The translations under genes were made by a program, and so were the position numbers. From the NCBI GenBank assembly GCA_025456385.1, contig JALOKS010000181.1, positions 1 to 5,727 on the forward strand: 5,727 nucleotides of DNA, written 5' to 3'. Source of the DNA: Thermoanaerobaculales bacterium. GTDB lineage: Bacteria; Acidobacteriota; Thermoanaerobaculia; Thermoanaerobaculales; Sulfomarinibacteraceae. The notes below the pieces were generated by a model, which was given only the letters and a program-made list of their open reading frames with translations, ran no database searches and was not told where the DNA came from. Below, one piece after another: positions 1 to 5,727 of this stretch; position 1 is the stretch's first letter; each line of letters opens with the position of its first letter.

Positions 1-429
1 CTTGAAGGCGGGGATCAGCGGCTGCACCGCGTCGGCGCGGGCGATGAGCGCGAGCCGCTTCGCCTGCGCCTCGTCGAGGAGGGCGACGAAGCCCTCGTGG
101 TAGGCGAGGTGGACCGCTGCGAGCTCCTCGCCGAGAGTGTGGCGCTCGATCACCAGCCCGCCGAGGGTGGCGGGGTCGGCGTTGCCGGCGGCGAACAGGG
201 CCTCGATCTCCTCCTGCAGCCCGGCGAGCGCCTGTTGCAAGGGCTGCTCGGCCTCGCGGTGCACCAGGTAGATCGCGTTCCACTGCGCGACCTGGTCCTC
301 GCTCAGGTCCAGGAAGCGCACGACCTGGTTGTGGGCGGCCTCGGCGAGCGGCGGCGGTCCCTCCGCCTTCTGGGCGGCGAGCGGCGCGGCGAGCGCGAGA
401 AGGGCGATCACGAACAGCAGCTTCTTCAT
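1..429 (-). CDS. Small exported protein, possibly Spy/CpxP-like (3' end outside window)
   Basis: The minus strand reads open from an ATG at 429-427 to the window edge: 143 codons without a stop, so the C-terminus is missing. The protein starts MKKLLFVIALLALAAPLAAQ, a classic Sec signal peptide (two lysines, a hydrophobic stretch, cleavage likely after Ala19), so it is probably periplasmic. The mature part is helical, acidic and rich in Ala, Leu and Glu. LSEDQ near residue 43 and LDEAQ near residue 118 resemble the paired LTxxQ motifs of the Spy/CpxP family of periplasmic stress chaperones. That match is by eye and weak, so 'exported helical protein' is the safe reading. An AAAGGAG ribosome binding site (plus-strand 438-444) lies 8 bases before the ATG and fixes the start. 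The gene diverges from the microcompartment operon and is probably an unrelated neighbour. The longer plus-strand frame over the same bases has no such features. Confidence 0.75.
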   Translation of the reverse strand, partial: MKKLLFVIALLALAAPLAAQKAEGPPPLAEAAHNQVVRFLDLSEDQVAQWNAIYLVHREAEQPLQQALAGLQEEIEALFAAGNADPATLGGLVIERHTLGEELAAVHLAYHEGFVALLDEAQAKRLALIARADAVQPLIPAFK

Positions 430-456
430 CCCGGTGTCTCCTTTCTTCGGTCGGTT

Positions 457-474
457 GGAACCGGCGGCGGTTCC
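457..474. repeat. Perfect inverted repeat, 7-base arms, 4-base loop
   Basis: GGAACCG, four bases GCGG, then CGGTTCC form a perfect inverted repeat. It lies 28 bases upstream of the leftward ATG, so in that direction it would sit in the promoter or 5' leader. It could be an operator or an mRNA hairpin. No T-run follows on either side, so it does not look like an intrinsic terminator. In such GC-rich DNA a chance origin is possible. Confidence 0.4.
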
Positions 475-515
475 GGGGGCACGCGCTTGGGACGGCGGAG
501 CCGGCCCGGGGTTGA

Positions 516-529
516 CAGCCGCCCGGCTG
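516..529. repeat. Perfect inverted repeat CAGCCG-CC-CGGCTG
   Basis: Two 6-base arms separated by CC form a compact palindrome ending 7 bases upstream of the -35 hexamer at 537. The position would suit an activator or second operator site, but the GC-only character makes chance likely. Confidence 0.3.
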
Positions 530-536
530 GGAACCC

Positions 537-565
537 TTGACACCGCCGGCGGGGCGACCTATCGT
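537..565 (+). promoter_or_regulatory. Sigma70-like promoter of the microcompartment operon
   Basis: TTGACA at 537-542 matches the -35 consensus exactly. After a 17-base spacer, TATCGT at 560-565 matches four of six -10 positions, including the key first TA and last T. Transcription would start near 571-573, about 45 bases before the GTG of the repressor gene. It is the best promoter-like sequence in the window and reads toward the whole BMC operon. Confidence 0.65.
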
Positions 566-569
566 TGAA

Positions 570-585
570 TTGATCGATCGTTCTA
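570..585. promoter_or_regulatory. Candidate TetR-family operator
   Basis: TTGATCGATCGTTCTA is an imperfect 16-base palindrome centred on CGATCG, with six of eight base pairs symmetric. The right half, CGTTCTA, resembles half-sites of known TetR-family operators with outer TAGA/TCTA ends. It lies just downstream of the -10 element and covers the expected start of transcription, so a bound dimer would block the promoter. The adjacent repressor gene is the obvious candidate to bind it, giving negative autoregulation. Confidence 0.45.
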
Positions 586-616
586 GTATTTCCTTCAGAC
601 CCGGAGAGCCTGCCCG

Positions 617-1279
617 GTGCCTCGTAGAACGAACACTCAAGAACGGCTCGTGGCCGCCGCCGCGGGGCTCTTCCTGCGCCAGGGCTACGCCGCCACCGGG
701 GTCAACGAGATCATGCAGCGGGCGGGGGTCACCGCGGGCAGCTTCTACCACTTCTTCGCGACCAAGGAGGAGCTCCTGCTGGCGGTCGTCGACCGCCTCG
801 GCGGCGAGCTCGAGGCCGAGCTCGAGGCCGCCGCCGCAGGCGGCGGCGAGCCTCTGGGACGGCTGCTGGCTGCCGTCGCGGCCGCCCGCTCCCGGCGCGC
901 GGCCGAGGCGCCCGGCTCGCCCCTCGGCGTGCTCGCCGCCGAGCTCTCGGTCAGCCACCCCGAGGTCCGGGCGCGGATCGCCGCCGTCTACGCGGCCTGG
1001 ATCGAGCGCGCCTCCGGGCTCCTCGCGGCCGGCGGGGCGCAGCTGCCGGCGGAGCTCGACCTCCGCGCCCTCGCCCGTTTCATCCTCGCCGCCCTCGAGG
1101 GCGGGCTGCTGCTGGCCCGGCTCGAGGCGGGCGCCGGAGCCATCGACGACGTCGCCGCCGGGATCGAGCGCCATCTCGAGCTGCTCGCCGCCGGCGGGGG
1201 CCGCCGGCGCAGCCCGGAGCCGCAGCGCGCCGCTGCCGAGCGGCGCCCGGCGCCGACCGCCGACTGGAGGGCCTGGTGA
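617..1279 (+). CDS. TetR/AcrR-family transcriptional repressor
   Basis: A 220-residue protein of usual TetR length. The N-terminal DNA-binding domain (about residues 8-54) shows the family pattern: QERLVAAAAGLFLRQGY, then VNEIMQRAGVTAGSFYHFF as the helix-turn-helix, then the signature TKEELL. The remainder is helical, rich in Ala and Leu, and would form the dimerisation and ligand-binding domain; the ligand cannot be told. The last 30 residues are a low-complexity Arg/Pro/Ala tail. The GTG start is supported by GGAG at 603-606, 10 bases upstream. The stop codon overlaps the next start by four bases (GTGA), so regulator and first enzyme are translationally coupled. As first gene of the operon it most likely represses its own promoter through the palindrome at 570-585 and is released by a pathway metabolite; both points are inference. 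Confidence 0.93.
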   Translation: MPRRTNTQERLVAAAAGLFLRQGYAATGVNEIMQRAGVTAGSFYHFFATKEELLLAVVDRLGGELEAELEAAAAGGGEPLGRLLAAVAAARSRRAAEAPGSPLGVLAAELSVSHPEVRARIAAVYAAWIERASGLLAAGGAQLPAELDLRALARFILAALEGGLLLARLEAGAGAIDDVAAGIERHLELLAAGGGRRRSPEPQRAAAERRPAPTADWRAW

Positions 1280-1839
1280 GCGGTACCGGGGCTCCGCGCG
1301 GCGAGGCGGCGGTCCGCGAGCTGGTGGCGCGGGTGGTCGACGAGGTGATGGCGAGGCCGCGGCCGGACGGGGAGACGATCGCGATCGGCGCCGACCATGG
1401 CGGCTTCCGGCTCAAGCAGGAGCTCGTCGAGCACCTGCGCGGCCGCGGGCTCGCGGTCCACGACTGCGGCTGCGCCAACCTCGACGCGGTCGACTACCCG
1501 GACTACGCCCACGCGGTCGCCAACCTGGTTGCCGCCGGTCTCTGCCGCTGGGGGATCGTCGTCGACGGTGCCGGCATCGGCTCGGCGATGGTCGCCAACA
1601 AGGTGCCGGGGGTGCGGGCGGCCCTGTGCTACGACCTGTCGAGCGCGCGCAACAGCCGCGAGCACAACCACGCCAACGTGCTCAGCCTCGGCGCCGGCCT
1701 GATCGGCCCGAGCCTCGCGCGGCAGATCGTCGACGAGTGGCTGGCGACGCCGTGGGGTGGCGAGCGCCACGCGCGGCGGGTCGCCAAGATCGGCGAGGTG
1801 GAGCGGCTCTACCTGAGGTCGGCAAAGGACGGACGATGA
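1276..1839 (+). CDS. RpiB/LacAB-family sugar-phosphate isomerase homologue, BMC cargo, altered active site
   Basis: The 187-residue protein aligns without gaps to E. coli RpiB (recalled sequence) at a constant offset of 31: Asp40-His41 in IGADHGGFRLKQEL match Asp9-His10, and His130 in NSREHNHANVL matches His99. The family interconverts aldose and ketose phosphates such as ribose 5-phosphate and ribulose 5-phosphate. The catalytic loop differs: the proton-transferring Cys66 of E. coli (CGTGVG) is Asp97 here (DGAGIG) and Thr68 is Ala99. The glutamate used as base in the mycobacterial enzyme also seems absent (Ser103). Substrate or chemistry may therefore differ, and ribose-5-phosphate isomerase activity should not be assumed. 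The 31-residue N-terminal extension contains a predicted amphipathic helix (about residues 11-27, core RELVARVVDEVMAR), a likely encapsulation peptide. The GTG start follows GGAGG by 5 bases. It overlaps the genes on both sides by four bases. Confidence 0.9.
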   Translation: MSGTGAPRGEAAVRELVARVVDEVMARPRPDGETIAIGADHGGFRLKQELVEHLRGRGLAVHDCGCANLDAVDYPDYAHAVANLVAAGLCRWGIVVDGAGIGSAMVANKVPGVRAALCYDLSSARNSREHNHANVLSLGAGLIGPSLARQIVDEWLATPWGGERHARRVAKIGEVERLYLRSAKDGR

Positions 1840-2666
1840 TCGATCGCGACGAGCTCATCGAGGTGGTGACGCGGCAGGTGCTGGCCACCCTCGGCGGCGC
1901 CGTTCCCGAGCGCGGGCTCGAGGACGCGCCGCAGGCGGTGGCGAACGGGGCGGCGCGCCTCGGCTACAGCGGGGCGGCGGCCGGGGTACCCGACAACCTC
2001 GCGCCCTACATCGACCACACGCTGCTCAGGCCCGACGCCACCGCGGCCGACATCGACCGCCTCTGCGACGAGGCGGTCGAGCACCGCTTCGCGGCGGTCT
2101 GCATCAACCCCTGCTGGGTGGCGCGGGCGGCGCGGCGGCTGCGCGGCAGCCGGGTCGCCGTGGCCTCCGTGGTCGGCTTTCCGCTCGGCGCCTCGGCGCC
2201 CGAGATCAAGGCCATGGAGGCGCGCCGCGCGCTGCGCGACGGGGCGCGCGAGATCGACATGGTGATCAACATCGGCGCCCTCAAGTCGGGCGACCACGAG
2301 CTGGTGCGCCGCGACATCGCGGGCGTCGCCGACGCCTGCCGCGAGGTCCGGGCGCTCGCCAAGGTCATCATCGAGGCGGCCTGCCTCGGCGATGAGGAGA
2401 AGGTCATCGCCTGCCGCCTCGCGCGGGCCGCGCGAGCCCACTTCGTCAAGACCTCGACCGGCTTCGGTCCCGGCGGGGCGACCGTCTTCGACGTCGCCCT
2501 GATGCGCGAGGTGGTGGGTGACTCGATGGGCGTCAAGGCGGCGGGCGGCATCCGCACCGCCGCCGAGGTGCGCGAGATGATCACCGCCGGCGCCACCCGG
2601 ATCGGCGCCTCGGCCGGCGTCCGCATCGTCGCCGGCGAGGAAGGAGCTTCCAGTGCAGCATATTGA
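1836..2666 (+). CDS. deoC: Deoxyribose-phosphate aldolase (DeoC/DERA), BMC cargo
   Basis: A 276-residue class I aldolase that cleaves 2-deoxy-D-ribose 5-phosphate to glyceraldehyde 3-phosphate and acetaldehyde. Catalytic residues are in place: Schiff-base Lys205 in HFVKTSTGFG, Lys234 in GVKAAGGIRT (E. coli Lys201) and Asp141 in EIDMVINIGALKSG (E. coli Asp102). The family landmarks IDHTLLRPDAT (59-69), VVGFPLG (112-118) and KVIIEA (176-181) are also present. The catalytic domain begins near residue 53. Before it lie a helix (residues 5-21, DELIEVVTRQVLATLGG) and an Ala/Gly-rich linker, absent from housekeeping DeoC and typical of microcompartment targeting. AAAGGA at 1824-1829 stands 6 bases before the ATG, which overlaps the previous stop by four bases. 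The 3' end overlaps the next gene by 14 bases. Acetaldehyde produced here is the natural substrate for the aldehyde dehydrogenase encoded downstream. The same frame stays open far upstream of this start, but that part has no DeoC homology. Confidence 0.95.
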   Translation: MIDRDELIEVVTRQVLATLGGAVPERGLEDAPQAVANGAARLGYSGAAAGVPDNLAPYIDHTLLRPDATAADIDRLCDEAVEHRFAAVCINPCWVARAARRLRGSRVAVASVVGFPLGASAPEIKAMEARRALRDGAREIDMVINIGALKSGDHELVRRDIAGVADACREVRALAKVIIEAACLGDEEKVIACRLARAARAHFVKTSTGFGPGGATVFDVALMREVVGDSMGVKAAGGIRTAAEVREMITAGATRIGASAGVRIVAGEEGASSAAY

Positions 2667-3279
2667 CCTCCGCTCGTACGTGTTCCTCGACTCCCTGCAG
2701 CCCCAGTACGCGGCCTTCCTGGGCACCGTCGCCCAGGGCTTCCTGCCGCTCGCCGGCGACGCCTCGCTGTTCGTCGAGATCTCGCCCGGCATCGAGATCA
2801 ACCGCCTCACCGACGTCGCCCTCAAGGCGACCCGCGTGCGGCCCGGGATGCAGATCGTCGAGCGCTACTACGGCCTCCTCGAGATCCACTCCGCCGAGCA
2901 GGCCGAGACGCGCGCCGCCGGTGCCGCCGTCCTCGCCGCCATCGGCCGCACCGAGACCGACCGGAGAAGACCGAAGATCCTCTCCAGCCAGGTCATCCGC
3001 CGCCTCGACGACCACCAGGTGCAGCTCATCAACCGCATGCGCCACGGGCACATGATCATCCCCGGCCAGACCCTGTACGTGCTCGAGGTCGAGCCGGCGG
3101 CCTACGCGGCGCTGGCCGCGAACGAGGCCGAGAAGGCGGCGGCGATCAACATCCTCGAGGTGCGGGCCTTCGGCTCCATGGGCCGGGTCTACCTCGGAGG
3201 CGAGGAGCGCGACATCGACGTCGGCTGGCGGGCGGCGGTGGCTGCGATCGAGGGGGTTGAGGGACGGGAAGGCGAGTGA
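2653..3279 (+). CDS. Tandem-domain shell protein, double-layer BMC-T (CsoS1D-like)
   Basis: A 208-residue shell protein with two permuted BMC domains (about residues 5-100 and 105-205), forming a pseudohexameric trimer. SYVFLDSLQPQYAAFLGT, FVEISPGIEINRLTDVALKA and INRMRHGHMI match, as far as I recall, the stacked double-layer BMC-T proteins of Haliangium ochraceum. Glu70-Arg71 in GMQIVERYYG correspond to the Glu-Arg pair that lines the gated central pore in CsoS1D-type trimers, so this is the likely large-metabolite gate (sugar phosphates, CoA or NAD); that role is inferred. LAANEAEKAA near residue 150 belongs to the second domain. The GTG start is supported by AAGGAG at 2641-2646, 6 bases upstream and inside the end of deoC. 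The last residues (EGVEGREGE) are a charged tail. A 66-base gap with a tandem repeat follows. Confidence 0.93.
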   Translation: MQHIDLRSYVFLDSLQPQYAAFLGTVAQGFLPLAGDASLFVEISPGIEINRLTDVALKATRVRPGMQIVERYYGLLEIHSAEQAETRAAGAAVLAAIGRTETDRRRPKILSSQVIRRLDDHQVQLINRMRHGHMIIPGQTLYVLEVEPAAYAALAANEAEKAAAINILEVRAFGSMGRVYLGGEERDIDVGWRAAVAAIEGVEGREGE

Positions 3280-3283
3280 GCTT

Positions 3284-3316
<33 letters not shown>

Positions 3317-3345
3317 GGTTTCGAGCTGTGGGAAAGGAGTCAGTG

Positions 3346-3665
<320 letters not shown>

Positions 3666-3666
<1 letters not shown>

Positions 3667-3980
3667 TGCTCCTCGGGCGGGTGGCCGGCACCCTCGTCGC
3701 AAGCTGCAAGGACGAGGGGCTCTCCGGCCAGAAGCTGCTCCTCGTGCGCGAGCTCGGCGTCGACGGGCGGGAGACGGGCGGGCACGTGGTGGCGGTCGAC
3801 GCAGTGGGCGCCGGCGTCGGCGAGGTCGTGCTGTGGGCCTCGGGCTCGTCGGCACGGCAGACCGAAGCGACCCGCGACCGCCCCTGCGACGCCGTCATCA
3901 TGGCGATCGTCGACAGCTGGGAGGTGGGCGGCGACGAGGTCTACCGCAAGACCCCGGCGCGAGGAGCGTGGGCGAGCTGA
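3666..3980 (+). CDS. Pentameric vertex protein, BMC-P (EutN/CcmL family)
   Basis: A 104-residue protein of the EutN/CcmL family (PF03319 type), which forms pentamers capping the vertices of the shell. Motifs in order: MLLGRVAGTLVAS at the N-terminus, LSGQKLLLVREL (19-30), the signature VAVDAVGAGVGEVVLWASG (about 42-60), SSARQT (61-66), and IMAIVDSWEVGG near residue 78-90. Length is normal for the family, with a short C-terminal tail after VYRK. The ATG shares its A with the TGA stop of the BMC-H gene, and AAGGG (3652-3656) precedes it by 9 bases, so hexamer and pentamer are translationally coupled. It is the only vertex protein in the window. Confidence 0.95.
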
Positions 3981-4042
3981 AGCCACCGGGCCGGAGGAGC
4001 GCAGCCGGCTGAGTGTCGACCTCATGGCGAGTGGAGGAGCGG
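3981..4042 (+). other. Short spacer with ribosome binding site of the aldehyde dehydrogenase gene
   Basis: These 62 bases contain two GGAGGAG motifs, at 3993-3999 and 4033-4039. The second stands just before GTG 4043. No promoter or terminator is visible, so transcription probably continues through. Two in-frame GTG codons here (4013 and 4031) are alternative starts; the first would follow the upstream GGAGGAG by 13 bases, a long spacing. Confidence 0.5.
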
Positions 4043-5484
<1,442 letters not shown>

Positions 5485-5485
<1 letters not shown>

Positions 5486-5727
5486 TGCAGCCCGCCATCG
5501 CCCTGCTCGAGCTCGACTCGATCGCGATCGGGGTCCGCGCCGGCGACGCCATGGTCAAGCGGGCGCCGGTCGAGGTCACCTACGCGGGCACCGTGCACCC
5601 CGGCAAGTACCTGGTGCTCGTGGGCGGCGACGTCGCCTCGGTCGAGGAGGCCTACGCCGCCGGTCTCGCGGCCGGCGCCGGGGCGCTCGTCGACCGGATC
5701 TTCCTGCCCGCCGTCCACCCTGAGGTG
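5485..5727 (+). CDS. PduT-like single-layer BMC-T shell protein (3' end outside window)
   Basis: The first 81 codons run to the window edge without a stop. They form one complete BMC domain: AIALLELDSIAIGVRAGDAM, VKRAPVEV, the pore segment AGTVHPGKY, VLVGGDVASVEEAY, and ALVDRIFLPAVHPEV. The pattern, including LELxSIAxG, PGK after the pore strand and the HPEV ending, is that of the first domain of PduT-type tandem shell proteins; a second domain is expected downstream. In gapless register with PduT (recalled sequence), His38 takes the place of Cys38, the ligand of the iron-sulfur cluster in the PduT trimer pore. The ATG shares its A with the stop of the dehydrogenase gene; GAGGA at 5473-5477 lies 7 bases upstream. 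A single-domain BMC-H is possible but less likely. Confidence 0.88.

Larger units (their letters stand above)
430..616. promoter_or_regulatory. Divergent intergenic control region
   Basis: These 187 bases separate the leftward exported-protein gene from the rightward repressor gene. No gene is supported here. The region holds the ribosome binding site of the leftward gene, two perfect short inverted repeats, a good rightward promoter and a palindromic candidate operator, each listed separately. The stretch around 560-600 is clearly more AT-rich than the coding DNA on either side, as expected for a promoter. I see no convincing -35/-10 pair for the leftward gene. Confidence 0.75.

Noticed and set aside
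512..517. A second TTGACA as an alternative -35 box
   Set aside because: No acceptable -10 hexamer lies 16-18 bases downstream (CCTTGA or neighbours), while the TTGACA at 537 has a good one.
97..540. Plus-strand open frame of 147 codons at the left end
   Set aside because: Lies antisense to the signal-peptide gene, which has a good ribosome binding site and a plausible exported protein. The plus-strand translation is Gly/Arg-rich without recognisable features.
1276..1839. Calling the isomerase homologue a standard ribose-5-phosphate isomerase (rpiB)
   Set aside because: Fold and most motifs match, but the catalytic Cys and Thr are replaced, so the activity is not assured and no gene symbol was assigned.
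537..2666. Very long plus-strand open frame (709 codons) spanning repressor, isomerase and DeoC
   Set aside because: Only its last 276 residues (from ATG 1836) resemble a protein, DeoC. The upstream part is Arg/Pro/Ser-rich out-of-frame translation of the TetR and RpiB-like genes, kept open by high GC content.
1809..2825. Antisense open frame of 338 codons opposite deoC
   Set aside because: A GC-driven shadow of deoC and the BMC-T start; no recognisable motifs.
3328..3345. GTG 3328 as start of the BMC-H gene
   Set aside because: It would place the strong AAAGGAG site inside the coding region and add six residues not expected in BMC-H. ATG 3346 has ideal spacing.

Overview
The window is very GC-rich, with strong G/C third-position bias, and carries most of a bacterial microcompartment (BMC) operon. 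Seven genes run rightward from about position 617 past the right edge. A separate gene diverges leftward at the left edge. The shell proteins look closely similar to those of the myxobacterium Haliangium ochraceum as I remember them. The base composition and that resemblance suggest a high-GC Gram-negative phylum such as Myxococcota, Acidobacteriota or Planctomycetota, but the taxon cannot be fixed from this sequence alone.

Layout. Positions 1-429 (minus strand) hold the start of a small exported protein with a signal peptide. Positions 430-616 are a divergent control region with a good sigma70-like promoter (TTGACA, 17-base spacer, TATCGT) and an imperfect palindrome overlapping the expected transcription start. 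The operon then reads: TetR-family repressor (617-1279), RpiB/LacAB-type sugar-phosphate isomerase homologue (1276-1839), deoxyribose-phosphate aldolase DeoC (1836-2666), double-domain shell trimer of the CsoS1D-like BMC-T type (2653-3279), shell hexamer BMC-H (3346-3666), shell vertex pentamer BMC-P of the EutN/CcmL family (3666-3980), CoA-acylating aldehyde dehydrogenase of the EutE/PduP family (about 4043-5485), and the start of a PduT-like BMC-T (5485 to the edge). Most junctions overlap by 1-14 bases. The two larger gaps are 66 bases before BMC-H, which holds a heptamer tandem repeat, and 62 bases before the dehydrogenase.

How it works together. DeoC splits 2-deoxyribose 5-phosphate into glyceraldehyde 3-phosphate and acetaldehyde. 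The dehydrogenase would turn the acetaldehyde into acetyl-CoA inside a protein shell built from the BMC-H, BMC-T and BMC-P proteins. All three enzymes carry an N-terminal amphipathic helix plus linker of the kind that targets cargo into BMCs. The combination fits the 'sugar phosphate utilizing' (SPU) class in BMC surveys. Phosphotransacylase, cofactor recycling enzymes and further shell genes are not seen and may lie downstream.

The most notable points are: an RpiB-like enzyme with Asp in place of the catalytic Cys and Ala in place of a conserved Thr; the chemical puzzle of pairing an aldose-ketose isomerase with a 2-deoxysugar aldolase; a His in the PduT-like pore where PduT has its iron-sulfur cysteine; and the likely autoregulated promoter.
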